Notes under the pieces: model-generated | What the model was told of the DNA's origin: nothing | Databases searched by the model: none | The model's input: the letters and a program-made list of their open reading frames with translations, nothing else | In this document: positions 37,177 to 46,246 of the stretch, piece after piece | How positions within the stretch are numbered: position 1 is the first letter of the stretch | How the letters are laid out: each line of letters starts with the position of its first letter | Assembly (NCBI GenBank): GCA_019455065.1 | Contig: JACFNC010000002.1 | Location: forward strand, 124,001-188,000 | Origin: Rhodospirillales bacterium | GTDB taxonomy: Bacteria > Pseudomonadota > Alphaproteobacteria > Rhodospirillales > Magnetospirillaceae | Length of the DNA: 64,000 nt | Reading direction: 5' to 3' | Program-made: the position numbers and the translations under genes

Positions 37177-37998
37177 TCAGCACTCGGGCCTGGGAAGCCT
37201 CTCGAGTTCGCGCAGCGTCGCCTTCAGGCTGAAATCGCCGAAGTCTTGCACGACGTCCTGCGCCACCCCGTTGACGTGATAGCGCAGGCCGACCTCGTAC
37301 TCGGGAAAAATGTCCTTCGATTCGACGGGGAAGAATGCCATCTGAACACGCCATGAGAGCGTCTTTAGAAGATCGCTGTCGGGTTTGGCGCCGGGCGAGG
37401 AGGCGACGATGGGGCGGCCGAGCATGGCGCTTACGTCGAACAGGCCGTCCGGCCCCGAGCCATCGAACACGGCGCGAGCGAACATCCTGCCGCCCACCTT
37501 GCCCGCCGCCTCGGCCACTTTCAGCAGTTGCTCGGTGTGGTGGGTCGGAAACATCGTGCCCTTCGGCAGTTTGAGCGTCAGCGCCTCCGGTTGAGTGAAC
37601 GTCGCCTTTCCGCCATTGCCGCCGTTCAGACTGGCCGTGCCGTCGACCTGTTCGACCACCTGCCCGTCACGGGTGCTGCGCACCCGGAACCGGTAACGCT
37701 TCCCGTCCTTCGATTCCCATGTCAGGAAGTCCCAGGTGGTGGCGACCTGCCCGCCCTCGTTGTAGACGAAGTTGATGACCGTCGAGTTCTCGACCGTCCA
37801 GCCGTCGCATGTATCGGCGAACTGATAGGTCATCACGCCGTCCGCCGCCGAGATGCCGCTGGCCGACTTGGCGGTGGCCAGCCGCATGGCGTAGACGGCC
37901 CGGTGCGGCACCAGATCGACCGCGGCCGCCGGAACGGCGGCAAGCGTGAAGGTCACCGCCAAGGCAAGGCGACCCGCGGCCGCGAAAGTCTTCTTCAT
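37177..37998 (-). CDS. DUF1849 envelope protein, EipB-like
   Basis: The 273-residue periplasmic protein has a signal peptide (MKKTFAAAGRLALAVTFTLA, cut after AAA) and a mature start VDLVPHRAVYAMRLATAKSA typical of DUF1849. The two cysteines are C64 (ADTCDGW) and the last residue C273, 209 residues apart. This is the same spacing as the disulfide in Brucella EipB (C69-C278). EipB is needed for envelope integrity in that genus. The gene is 18 bases downstream of the agmatine-deiminase-like gene. Confidence 0.88.
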   Translation of the reverse strand: MKKTFAAAGRLALAVTFTLAAVPAAAVDLVPHRAVYAMRLATAKSASGISAADGVMTYQFADTCDGWTVENSTVINFVYNEGGQVATTWDFLTWESKDGKRYRFRVRSTRDGQVVEQVDGTASLNGGNGGKATFTQPEALTLKLPKGTMFPTHHTEQLLKVAEAAGKVGGRMFARAVFDGSGPDGLFDVSAMLGRPIVASSPGAKPDSDLLKTLSWRVQMAFFPVESKDIFPEYEVGLRYHVNGVAQDVVQDFGDFSLKATLRELERLPRPEC

Positions 37999-38016
37999 GC
38001 TTCCTCTTTGCCCTTC

Positions 38017-39000
38017 TCAAGTCAGGGAACGGACGCTCGGTTGCGCGAGTACCAGATTTCCCAGACCGCCGCCGGCATGGGCGAGGTCGGTCACCGGCAC
38101 CGACACCACGACATGATCCAAGAGCGCCGCAACGACCTTGTCGTAGGCCACCTGATCCTTCGTGTCCTCGAAGGCCGGAATGGCGATGAAATTACTATTC
38201 ACAAAGCAGTTCGTATAGCTTCTGCACAGGCGGCGCCCGTCCGGTCCCTCCCTCCGCTTCGGCAGCGGCACCGGAACCACCGTCAGCGACCGGTTGCGCG
38301 CATCGCGCGCCGAGCGCAAGCGGTCGAAATTCTCCTTCAGCACCTCGCCTTCGGCATCGGCGCGGTCCTCCTCGTATGCGGCGACCACCAGGGTGGGCCT
38401 GAGAAACCGCGCGAGGTCCAGCACTTGGCCGCCTCGAACGTCGCCGTCGAGTCCCGGTTTCAGCCAAATCGTCTTCTCGACCCCGAGGTAGACGGACAAT
38501 GCCCGCTCAAGTTGCTCCCTGCCCTCCCCTGACGAAGAGGCGAGAGCCTCGGAGACCAGGGCCGTGCCCTCTCCGTCCACATCCACGAACGCGGCCGACA
38601 CCCCGGCCGGGCCGTCGAATGCCGGCAAACCGAGATGTCCGATCAGTGTTTCGGCGACTTCCGGTTCCTTGCTGGGCCAACGAAGGCCAGCCATGCCGCC
38701 CCGATAGTCGAGCAGAAAGGACGGACCGACGCTGCGCAGGCAGCAATCGTCGTGAGGCACCACCATGGCCCCGATGCCCGGACCGCATGTCAGCGACACG
38801 TCGGCGACCTCGGACGGATTGGCGAGAACCGTGACCGGCCCCTGCTCGGCCAGCATCCGCGCGATGTCGGCCACGATGTCGCGCGCCGAATCCAGCCCGT
38901 CGCCCCACCGTGCGTTTCCGCTCGGCCAAGCGATCCAATAACGGTCGTGCCGCGCCCATTCCGGCGGCATGAAAAATCCGTGATCCCTCGGATACCTCAC
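38017..39000 (-). CDS. Agmatine-deiminase-fold protein lacking catalytic residues
   Basis: The 327-residue product follows the agmatine deiminase/peptidylarginine-deiminase family from start (MPPEWARHDRYWIAWPSGNA) to end. The GTG start at 39000 has GGGGAGG six bases upstream. Active members carry an RD-GP aspartate, an EGG glutamate, a GH-x-D histidine and a catalytic cysteine in GGG-x-x-HC. Here I read LRSVGPSF, GVSAAFVDVDGEGT, GDVRGGQVLD and GGGLGNLVLAQP at these places. None keeps the expected residue, while the fold-forming parts remain. The frame is intact, so it is probably a pseudo-enzyme with a binding role. Confidence 0.75.
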   Translation of the reverse strand: MRYPRDHGFFMPPEWARHDRYWIAWPSGNARWGDGLDSARDIVADIARMLAEQGPVTVLANPSEVADVSLTCGPGIGAMVVPHDDCCLRSVGPSFLLDYRGGMAGLRWPSKEPEVAETLIGHLGLPAFDGPAGVSAAFVDVDGEGTALVSEALASSSGEGREQLERALSVYLGVEKTIWLKPGLDGDVRGGQVLDLARFLRPTLVVAAYEEDRADAEGEVLKENFDRLRSARDARNRSLTVVPVPLPKRREGPDGRRLCRSYTNCFVNSNFIAIPAFEDTKDQVAYDKVVAALLDHVVVSVPVTDLAHAGGGLGNLVLAQPSVRSLT

Positions 39001-39085
39001 GACACACCTCCCCGGCCACCGTCTTTACGCGCGGCGTGCCCTAGAAGAGTGGGGCGAGGATGGGGCTAATGCAATCCCCGGTCGG

Positions 39086-40900
39086 TCAACCCTGTTGGCT
39101 GCCGGCCGTCTCGCCCACCACCTTCCGCGGCTTGGGAAGGTCGAGCTTGATGTGCAGTTCCTTGAGCCGCTCCGGCGTCACCTCGGCCGGAGCCTGCATC
39201 AAAAGGTCCTGCGCCTGCTGGTTCATGGGGAACAGGATGACCTCGCGGATGTTCGGCTCGTCGGCCAGCAGCATGACGATTCGGTCGATCCCCGGCGCCG
39301 AGCCGCCGTGCGGCGGCGCCCCGTAGCGGAAGGCGTTGAGCATGCCGCCGAACCGCGCCTCCACCTCCTCGGCCGGATAGCCGGCGATGGCGAACGCCTT
39401 GAGCATGATGTCGGGGCGATGGTTGCGGATGGCGCCCGACGACAGTTCGACCCCATTGCACACGATGTCGTACTGAAACGCCTTGATGGTCAGCGGATCC
39501 TGGGTCTCCAGCGCCTCCATCCCGCCCTGCGGCATCGAGAACGGGTTGTGCGAGAACTCGACGAGGCCGGTATCCTCGTTGAGTTCGTACATCGGGAAAT
39601 CGACGGTCCAGCAGAATCGGAACACGTCCTTCTCCAGCAGGTCGAGCTCGTTGCAGATGCGGGTGCGCACCGTGCCCGCGAATTTCTCGGCCGCGCCCTT
39701 CTTGTCGCAGACGAAGAACACGGCGTCGCCGTCGCGCAATTCCGCCGCCTGGCGGATCGCGGCGATGCGGCCGTCCTCGAGATTCTTGGCGATCGGTCCC
39801 TTGCCGCCGCCCTCGGCGCAGACGATGTAGCCGAGGCCGCCCGCCCCCTGCTCACGCGCCCACTCGTTGAGCTTGTCGAAGAAGCTGCGCGGCCGGTCGC
39901 CGGCGCCCGGCGCGGGAATGGCGCGCACCACGGCTCCCTTGTCGATGGCCTTGGCGAAGATGCCGAAATTGGAGCCGCGGAAGGCCTCGGTGACGTCGGC
40001 GATGACCAGGGGATTGCGCAGGTCCGGCTTGTCGGTGCCGTACATCAGCATGGCATCGTCGTAGGTGATGCGCGGGAACGGCGCCGGGGTCACCTTGCGG
40101 CCGCCGCCGAACTCCTCGAACACCCCCTGCAACACCGGCTCGATGGCCGCGAAGACGTCTTCCTGGGTGACGAAGCTCATCTCGAAATCGAGCTGATAGA
40201 ATTCGCCCGGCGAGCGGTCCGCGCGGCCGGCCTCGTCGCGAAAGCAGGGCGCGATCTGGAAATACTTGTCGAACCCGGCCACCATCAAGAGCTGCTTGAA
40301 CTGCTGCGGCGCCTGCGGCAGGGCGTAGAACTTGCCGGGATGCAGGCGGCTGGGCACCAGATAGTCGCGCGCGCCCTCGGGAGAGGAGGCGGTCAGAATC
40401 GGGGTCTGATACTCGAAGAAACCCTTATCGATCATGCGCCGCCGCAGGCTGGCGATGACCTGGCTGCGGAGCACCATGTTGGCATGCACTTTCTCGCGCC
40501 GCAGGTCGAGGAAGCGATAGCGCAGCCTGAGGTCTTCCGGATAGTCGTGGTCGCCGGCAACCTGGATGGGCAGCACGTCGGCTACCGACAGCACCTCGAC
40601 GTCGGCCACCTGAACCTCGATCGCGCCTGTCGGAAGCTTCGTGTTGACGGTGTCGGGAGTGCGTTCGACGACCCTGCCGCCGATGGTCACGACGCTTTCG
40701 ACCCGCAGCCCGTCCAGGACCGGAAAAGAGGGCGACGAGACGTCGGCCACGCATTGCGTCACGCCGAAATGGTCGCGCAGGTCGACGAACAGCAGGTTGC
40801 CGTGGTCGCGTTTGCGGTGAACCCATCCCGACAGCCGCACTTCGCGGCCCGCGTCTCCCGGGCGAAGCTCTCCACAATCGTGGGTTCTATAGCGTTGCAT
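39086..40900 (-). CDS. aspS: Aspartyl-tRNA synthetase
   Basis: The class II synthetase charges tRNA-Asp (and in many alphaproteobacteria also tRNA-Asn). The 604-residue product starts [20 protein letters not shown]. It has an OB-fold anticodon domain ([20 protein letters not shown]), class II motif 2 ([19 protein letters not shown]), the bacterial GAD insert (about 300-410) and motif 3 ([14 protein letters not shown]). The ATG at 40900 is the correct family start. Whether it is discriminating cannot be told by eye. Confidence 0.97.
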   Translation of the reverse strand: MQRYRTHDCGELRPGDAGREVRLSGWVHRKRDHGNLLFVDLRDHFGVTQCVADVSSPSFPVLDGLRVESVVTIGGRVVERTPDTVNTKLPTGAIEVQVADVEVLSVADVLPIQVAGDHDYPEDLRLRYRFLDLRREKVHANMVLRSQVIASLRRRMIDKGFFEYQTPILTASSPEGARDYLVPSRLHPGKFYALPQAPQQFKQLLMVAGFDKYFQIAPCFRDEAGRADRSPGEFYQLDFEMSFVTQEDVFAAIEPVLQGVFEEFGGGRKVTPAPFPRITYDDAMLMYGTDKPDLRNPLVIADVTEAFRGSNFGIFAKAIDKGAVVRAIPAPGAGDRPRSFFDKLNEWAREQGAGGLGYIVCAEGGGKGPIAKNLEDGRIAAIRQAAELRDGDAVFFVCDKKGAAEKFAGTVRTRICNELDLLEKDVFRFCWTVDFPMYELNEDTGLVEFSHNPFSMPQGGMEALETQDPLTIKAFQYDIVCNGVELSSGAIRNHRPDIMLKAFAIAGYPAEEVEARFGGMLNAFRYGAPPHGGSAPGIDRIVMLLADEPNIREVILFPMNQQAQDLLMQAPAEVTPERLKELHIKLDLPKPRKVVGETAGSQQG

Positions 40901-41064
40901 GGCGGATCTTCCTCGGTAACCAGAGGCTGGTGACGGGCGCGGTACGAACGCGGAAGAAGGCATTTCCCGCGCGCGTTTGTCAATACGGCAATGGCGGCTG
41001 GCCATCGGCGCGTGCGCCCGGCCCGTCGCCCATCGGGATCGGGGCCTGAGCGCCGGCAAGGCCA

Positions 41065-41108
41065 TTGACAGAGCGGGGCGATAAAGGTAAGTAAGCAGTC
41101 ACTTACTT
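41065..41108 (+). promoter_or_regulatory. tetR promoter with perfect palindromic operator
   Basis: TTGACA (41065-41070) and TAAGTA (41088-41093) are 17 bases apart. The -10 overlaps the palindrome AAGTAAG-CAGTCA-CTTACTT (41089-41108), seven-base perfect arms. This position suits autorepression by the TetR protein encoded just downstream. Confidence 0.75.
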
Positions 41109-41122
41109 TAGTGGAGAGGCCC

Positions 41123-41749
41123 TTGCGCGCCAGGAAAAGCGGAGCCGAGCGCCGCACCGAGATTGTCGAGGCGGCCGTCGAGTTGGCCGACGCTGTCGGA
41201 CCCGAACGGCTGACGACGTCGACCATCGCCGACTGCATCGGCCTGTCACAGGCCGCGGTGTTCAAGCATTTCCCCACCAAACAGAGCATCTGGGAGGCCA
41301 TCGTCGCCTGGCTCGCCGAGCGGCTGGAGCGGCGCTGGGCGGCGGCGCGACGACCGGGCATGAGCGCCGAGGAGGCGTTGCGCGCCGTCCTGCGCAACCA
41401 TCTCGAAACAGTGCAATCCGTTCCGGCCATCCCCTCGATCCTGTTCTCACGCGAGCTTCACTCCCGCAACGAGGCGCTGCGCCACGGCCTGGAGTCGCTC
41501 ATGCGCCGCTTTCACGCCCACCTTGCGGCGATCATTGCCAAAGGCAAGCGCGAGGGGGCGTTTCGAGGCGACCTTGACGAAACCGATGCCGCCTATCTCG
41601 CCCTGGGCGTGGTCCAGGGGCTGGTGATTCGCTGGTCCCTCGGCGGACGCGTCCTCGACCTTCCGAACGAGGGCGACCGCATGGTCACCCTGCTGGTCCA
41701 AGGCTTCCTGCCGAACGCCGATACCGCGAGTATGCCCCATGAAACGTAA
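41123..41749 (+). CDS. TetR-family transcriptional repressor
   Basis: The product (208 residues from TTG 41123) has an N-terminal TetR HTH (TTSTIADCIGLSQAAVFKHF, then PTKQSIWEAIVAW) and a helical ligand-binding domain. TTG 41123 has GGAGAGG just upstream, whereas a GTG at 41111 lies next to the operator without a ribosome site; either is possible. It leads the exporter operon (adaptor, permease, ATPase). The adaptor start lies 11 bases inside this gene. It probably senses an exported compound. Confidence 0.88.
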   Translation: MRARKSGAERRTEIVEAAVELADAVGPERLTTSTIADCIGLSQAAVFKHFPTKQSIWEAIVAWLAERLERRWAAARRPGMSAEEALRAVLRNHLETVQSVPAIPSILFSRELHSRNEALRHGLESLMRRFHAHLAAIIAKGKREGAFRGDLDETDAAYLALGVVQGLVIRWSLGGRVLDLPNEGDRMVTLLVQGFLPNADTASMPHET

Positions 41750-42890
41750 GCTCATCGTCGCCCTCGGGATTGTCGCCGTCGGTGCGGCGGCCTTTCTGCT
41801 GCTCTTCCAGCGCCCGGTTGCGGTCGAGGTCGTGCGCTCGGAACGCGACGTGGCCGTCCAGGTGTTCGGCCTCGGCACCATCGAGGCGCGCATCCTTTCG
41901 CATGTCGGGTTCCAGCGCCCGGGCTCGATCGTCGCCCTCGCCGCCGATGCACGGGACACCGTCAAGCGCGGCGACGTGCTGGCGCGCATCGAGGATTCCG
42001 AACAGAAGGCGCGGCTGGCCAAGGCGGCGGCGAATCTCGACCGGGCCCGTGCCGAGGTCGGCCGGGCGGAGGCCAAGGTCACGCGCGCCCGCGCGGTTCT
42101 GACGCAACGGCGCCAGATCAACGAGCGCAGACAGGAGTTGGTGCGGAAGGCGACGGTTTCCGTGGAGGCGGCCGAGGACGCCCGCACCGAGGTGGACCTT
42201 GCGATGGCCGACGTCGCGGTCGCGATGAGTGAGACCGAGGTCGCCGCGGCCGCCCAACGGGACGCCGAGGCCCAGCGCGCCCTCGAGGCGGCCCTGCTCG
42301 ATCAGCACACCCTGACCGCCCCTTACGACGCCGTGATCGTGAGCCGCCACCGCGAGTTGGGGGCCGTCGTCGCCCCCGGCGAACGCGTCTTCACCCTGAT
42401 CGACCCGAACACCCTGTGGGCCCTCGTCTACGTGGACGAAGCGGCGGCGGGGGCGCTTGCCATCGGCCAGCCGGCCGAGGTGGTGCTTCGATCGCTGCCC
42501 GGGCGCGTTTTCCATGCCCAGGTCGTGCGCATCGACGTGGAAAGCGACCGCGTGACCGAGGAGCGGCGGGTCTACCTGAAATGCACCGGCGGCTGCCCGG
42601 ACGACTACCATCTCGGCGAACAGATCGAAGCGACCGTCACCGTGGCGAGCCTCGACGAGGCGCTGCTGGTGCCCGAGACCGCCGTCGAGCGCCTGACCGC
42701 CACGGGTGGGCTGGTGTGGACCCTGGAGGACGGCGCGCTGGCGCGCCGCGAAGTTCGATTCGGGCACAAGACGCTGGATGGCCGGCTCCAGATCACCGGC
42801 GGCCTGCCGGAAGGGGCGCAGGTGCTGGCCCGCCTGCCCGACGGCCCGCGCGTCGGGCGCGCCGCCCGCGCAAAGGAAGACGCCCGATGA
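41739..42890 (+). CDS. ABC exporter periplasmic adaptor (MacA/HlyD-like)
   Basis: The 383-residue membrane-fusion protein has one N-terminal membrane helix (about 5-23), lipoyl half-motifs (SIVALAADARDTVKRGDVLA, LTAPYDAVIVSRHRELGAVV) and a long coiled coil at about 90-190. The barrel region and VPETAVERL follow. The string LKCTGGCPDDYHLGEQ contains two cysteines not usual in the family. It should connect the FtsX-type permease downstream with the outer membrane. Overlaps on both sides (11 bases with tetR, ATGA with the permease) show tight coupling. Confidence 0.88.
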   Translation: MKRKLIVALGIVAVGAAAFLLLFQRPVAVEVVRSERDVAVQVFGLGTIEARILSHVGFQRPGSIVALAADARDTVKRGDVLARIEDSEQKARLAKAAANLDRARAEVGRAEAKVTRARAVLTQRRQINERRQELVRKATVSVEAAEDARTEVDLAMADVAVAMSETEVAAAAQRDAEAQRALEAALLDQHTLTAPYDAVIVSRHRELGAVVAPGERVFTLIDPNTLWALVYVDEAAAGALAIGQPAEVVLRSLPGRVFHAQVVRIDVESDRVTEERRVYLKCTGGCPDDYHLGEQIEATVTVASLDEALLVPETAVERLTATGGLVWTLEDGALARREVRFGHKTLDGRLQITGGLPEGAQVLARLPDGPRVGRAARAKEDAR

Positions 42891-44020
42891 ACCTGGCGCT
42901 GCGCGACATCCGGCACCGGCTTGGGCGCTTCCTTCTCACCTGCTTCGGATTGAGTCTGTTGCTCGGCATCGTCCTGTCGATGATCGGCATCTATCGCGGT
43001 CTGGTCGAAGACGCCCTCACCCTGGCGCGCGCCCCCGGCGTCCAGGTCTGGGTGGTCGAGGAGGGAACCATGGGGCCTTTCGCAGAGGCCTCGCGGATTC
43101 CCGGCGACACGCGCGAAATGGTGGCGCGCATCGACGGCGTGGCGGCGGCCGGTTCGCTGACCTTCCAGTCGGTGGAAGGCACCAGGGCCGGCCGTCCGCT
43201 GCGGGTTTACGTGGTCGGTTTCGAACCCGGCCGGCCGGGCACGCCCAGTCACGTCGTCGAAGGCCGCCAAATCACGCGCAGCCACTACGAGGCCATCGCC
43301 GACCGGCGTACCGGCCTCGCGGTCGGCGAAAAGCTGCGCCTTGGGCGCCATGACTTCACCGTCGTCGGCCTGACCGAGGGTCAGGTCGCCTCAGGCGGCG
43401 ATCCGGCCGTTTTCGTGACCTTGCGAGATTCCCAGGCGCTGCAGTTCGAACTCCAGCCGCCGTCGGCGCGCCGCCAGGCGGCGCGCGGCGCGGCCGAAAC
43501 CTCGACCGATACGATCAACGCGGTTATCGCCCGCGTCGCCGCCGACGTCCCGCCCGAACGCGTGGTCGACACCCTGCGGCGCTGGAAACATCTCTCGGCG
43601 ATGTCCCAGGCGGGGCAGGAGACCCTGCTGCTGCGCTCGGTGGTGGACAAGGCGCGCAAGCAGATCGGCCTGTTCACGGCCATCCTGATCGTGGTGTCGG
43701 CCGTCATCATCGCCCTGATCGTCTACACCATGACCATGGACAAGCTGCGCGAGATCGCCACCCTGAAACTGATCGGCGCCGCCGACCGCACGATCATCGG
43801 GCTCATCGTCCAACAGGCGGTGGCGATGGGCGCCATCGGGTTCGGATTGGGGGCCCTGCTCATCGCCCTCGCCCGCGACGTTTTCCCGCGGCGGGTCATC
43901 CTGCAACCCGAGGACGGACTGGCGTTGGCCGCCGTCGTGCTGCTCGTCTGCCTGCTGTCGAGCGGCCTCGGCGTGCGCGTCGCGCTCAAGGTCGATCCTG
44001 CGACCGCGCTGGGAGGCTAG
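42887..44020 (+). CDS. ABC transporter permease, FtsX/MacB type
   Basis: The 377-residue permease has an N-terminal membrane helix (about 15-38), a periplasmic MacB_PCD-like domain (about 40-260) and three C-terminal helices from about 265 (FTAILIVVSAVIIALIVYTM, VALKVDPATALGG end). This layout belongs to the MacB/LolCE mechanotransmission exporters. Its ATPase partner follows two bases later. The start at 42887 overlaps the adaptor stop as ATGA. Confidence 0.9.
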   Translation: MNLALRDIRHRLGRFLLTCFGLSLLLGIVLSMIGIYRGLVEDALTLARAPGVQVWVVEEGTMGPFAEASRIPGDTREMVARIDGVAAAGSLTFQSVEGTRAGRPLRVYVVGFEPGRPGTPSHVVEGRQITRSHYEAIADRRTGLAVGEKLRLGRHDFTVVGLTEGQVASGGDPAVFVTLRDSQALQFELQPPSARRQAARGAAETSTDTINAVIARVAADVPPERVVDTLRRWKHLSAMSQAGQETLLLRSVVDKARKQIGLFTAILIVVSAVIIALIVYTMTMDKLREIATLKLIGAADRTIIGLIVQQAVAMGAIGFGLGALLIALARDVFPRRVILQPEDGLALAAVVLLVCLLSSGLGVRVALKVDPATALGG

Positions 44021-44022
44021 CA

Positions 44023-44706
44023 ATGGCCGAGGCGCTGGTCCGTCTGGAGGGGCTGTCAAAACATTTCGGCGAGGGCGATGCCCGAGTCGACGCCCTGCGC
44101 GAGGTCTCGCTCGAGGTCCATCCCGGCCGGGTGGTCGGCCTGCTGGGGCCCAGCGGATCGGGAAAGAGCACCTTGCTCAACGTGGTCGGATGCATCACCG
44201 AGCCCTCGGCCGGGCGAATGTTCCTGGACGGCGATATGGTTTACGACGGCCGTTGGCTACGCGGCGACCTGCGCCGCCTGCGGCTCGACAAGATCGGGTT
44301 CATCTTCCAGTTCCACAACCTTCTGCCTTTCCTCACCAGCCGCGAGAACGTCGCCGTTGTCCTTCACCTCGCCGGGGTGGAAACCAGCGAGGCGGACCGC
44401 CGGGCAGGAGAACTGCTGGAATATCTGGAGGTGGCGCACCGCGGCCACGCCATGCCCGCCAAACTGTCGGGCGGCGAGGCGCAACGGGTCGCCATCGCCC
44501 GCGCCCTGGCCAACCGCCCGCGCATCATTCTCGCCGACGAACCCACCGCCGCCCTCGACTCGCAGCGCGCCGGCATCGTCATGGACCTCTTGCAAAAGGT
44601 GGCGCGCGAGCAGCAAGCGGCCATCCTGGTGGTCACGCACGACGAAAAGGTGTTCGACCGCTTCGACCAGATCTTCCACCTCCGCGACGGCCGGCTCGCG
44701 GAGTGA
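44023..44706 (+). CDS. ABC transporter ATP-binding protein, MacB/LolD type
   Basis: The 227-residue ATPase carries Walker A GPSGSGKST (42-50), the Q-loop near FQFHNLLPF, the signature LSGGEAQRVAIARALA, Walker B IILADEPTAALD and the H-loop VVTHDEKV. It powers the FtsX-type permease encoded two bases upstream. The complex probably exports a lipophilic compound, peptide or lipoprotein under control of the TetR repressor. Confidence 0.94.
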   Translation: MAEALVRLEGLSKHFGEGDARVDALREVSLEVHPGRVVGLLGPSGSGKSTLLNVVGCITEPSAGRMFLDGDMVYDGRWLRGDLRRLRLDKIGFIFQFHNLLPFLTSRENVAVVLHLAGVETSEADRRAGELLEYLEVAHRGHAMPAKLSGGEAQRVAIARALANRPRIILADEPTAALDSQRAGIVMDLLQKVAREQQAAILVVTHDEKVFDRFDQIFHLRDGRLAE

Positions 44707-44780
44707 CCTCGCTGCGTCGTGGAGCCATCTGGTTCCCGACGGCGATATGATCCATTATCGGAGTTCGAACGTTCGAGGAC

Positions 44781-45089
44781 GTGGCGGCGTTGGCAGGCGA
44801 ATCCATTTCCGAAACCCTTCAGAGACATCGCGCCGAGATCGCACTGTTGGCGCAGCGGTACGGCGCGCAAAACTTGAGGGTCTTCGGCTCTGTGGCCCGG
44901 GGGGAGGATACCGGCGAAAGCGATGTAGACCTGTTGGTGGAGTGGCAGGACTGGGTCATCCTCAGCGACTGGGCGGGTTTGCAGCAAGACCTCGAAAATC
45001 TGCTTGGTCGGCGCGTGGACATCGTGAGCGAAAAAACCCTTCACTGGTACATTCGCGATAAGGTCTTGGCGGAGGCAAAGCCGCTATGA
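44781..45089 (+). CDS. MNT-type nucleotidyltransferase (MntA-like antitoxin), orphan
   Basis: The 102-residue product has the minimal nucleotidyltransferase motif GSVARGEDTGESDVDLLVEW (G-S, then D-x-D) and VDIVSEKTLHWYIRDKVLAE at the end. MntA proteins AMPylate and silence a HEPN (HepT) toxin usually encoded by an overlapping downstream gene. The start is GTG 44781 with GAGG close upstream. The next ATG overlaps this stop as ATGA and begins MTKDPARA, like HepT, but then reads as non-HEPN sequence. The toxin gene seems lost. Confidence 0.8.
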   Translation: MAALAGESISETLQRHRAEIALLAQRYGAQNLRVFGSVARGEDTGESDVDLLVEWQDWVILSDWAGLQQDLENLLGRRVDIVSEKTLHWYIRDKVLAEAKPL

Positions 45090-45145
45090 CAAAGGATCCG
45101 GCAAGGGCGGCGTCGCTAGCCAGCCCGACCCGAAGTGACCGGCGA

Positions 45146-45316
45146 TCAGCGCCGTGTGGCGCGGGGGGCGAAGGGGAGGACGACGCGCAGCAGACGCAGA
45201 GCCGGCGCGGCCGACGCGAGAGCGGCCGCAGCGGTGACCGGGCGGGCGTGCGGCTCGGACGGCTCGTGCCGCTCCATATGCTCCTCGTACTCGCGCATCT
45301 CCTCAGGTCCCAGCAT
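45146..45316 (-). CDS. Possible small protein in the 45090-45408 gap
   Basis: The 319-base stretch after the MNT gene holds no large gene. On the minus strand is a 56-codon ORF (MLGPEEMREYEEHMERHEPS, then an alanine-rich helix and a basic tail APRATRR) with GGGGAGAAGG upstream. It lies 92 bases downstream of the alpha/beta hydrolase on the same strand. The N-terminus is strongly acidic and the C-terminal half hydrophobic. No family is recognised. High GC makes chance ORFs likely, so this stays tentative. Confidence 0.35.
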   Translation of the reverse strand: MLGPEEMREYEEHMERHEPSEPHARPVTAAAALASAAPALRLLRVVLPFAPRATRR

Positions 45317-45408
45317 CCCGCCTTCTCCCCTTCTGATCCGCCCGTCTTACCCGGAAAGGGTAAAGGAAGGCAGAATGCCGCCGCACGTCGGTGCGCGCAA
45401 GTCGTCGG

Positions 45409-46182
45409 TCACTCGCCGAGGAAGCTTTCAACGACCCGCAGAAAGGCGTCGGGTTGTTCGGCATGCACCCAATGGCCGGCACCGGGGATGACGGCAAAGC
45501 GCGCCGCCGGAAAGCGGCGCAGGACGGCGGGTCGCCGCTGCACGCCGAGATAATCGGACAGCTCGCCAGCAACGAAGAGGGCCGGTTGTTCGAAAATGGC
45601 CTCGGCTGCCAGCTCGGGGAAGCCAAGCAGGCGGTCCATACCCGCCGCCAGGGCTTCGAGATTGATTCGCCAGACGAGCCGGCCATCCCGGGTCGCAAGG
45701 TTCTGAAGCAGGAACAAACGCATGGCATCGTCGGGAATGCGCTCGCGCAGTGCCGCGTCCACGTCGGCGCGCCGGGCCGCCGCCCCGAGGTCGACCGACC
45801 GCATCGCCTCGATGAGCGGCAGATGGGAATGGCCGTAGACGACCGGCGCGATGTCGACCACAACCAGGCGTTCGACCAGCGCCGGGGATTGCAGGGACAA
45901 CAGCATCGCGGCCTTGCCCCCCATGCTGTGACCGAGGATCAGGCAGGGTGCGAGCGAGCGCTCCTGGATATAGGCTTGCACGTCGCCGGCAATGTCCTCG
46001 TAGGCCATCGCGGAGTGCCAGGGCGATGCACCGTGATTGCGCAAGTCGAGCGCGTGCACCCGCCACCGCTCGCCCAGCCGGCGTGCCGCGCCGCCCCAGT
46101 TGCGGGCCGAACCGAACAGGCCATGAAGGATGAGAAGCGGCGGCCCCTCCCCCGTTTCCACGCCGTGCAACCGCACCGCCAT
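45409..46182 (-). CDS. Alpha/beta-fold hydrolase (YbfF-like esterase)
   Basis: The 257-residue hydrolase has the oxyanion region LHGLFGSARNW, the nucleophile elbow GHSMGG, a cap domain and the catalytic histidine in GAGHWVHAEQPDAFL. It matches the small esterase YbfF group, acting on short acyl esters or acyl-CoA; the physiological substrate is unknown. It lies on the same strand as, and 64 bases downstream of, the nnrS gene, so it may end the TRAP-nnrS transcript. Confidence 0.9.
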   Translation of the reverse strand: MAVRLHGVETGEGPPLLILHGLFGSARNWGGAARRLGERWRVHALDLRNHGASPWHSAMAYEDIAGDVQAYIQERSLAPCLILGHSMGGKAAMLLSLQSPALVERLVVVDIAPVVYGHSHLPLIEAMRSVDLGAAARRADVDAALRERIPDDAMRLFLLQNLATRDGRLVWRINLEALAAGMDRLLGFPELAAEAIFEQPALFVAGELSDYLGVQRRPAVLRRFPAARFAVIPGAGHWVHAEQPDAFLRVVESFLGE

Positions 46183-46246
46183 CGCACCTTTCTCCCGCCA
46201 ATCGCCGATCGACTATAGCAGCAGGTGGGGCCCCGGTCGGCGCCAT

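Noticed and set aside
39095-40933. Long open frame on the plus strand opposite aspS (over 600 codons)
   Set aside because: It is a high-GC shadow of aspS: the antisense frame lacks domain-like sequence and is rich in Arg, His, Asp and Gly.
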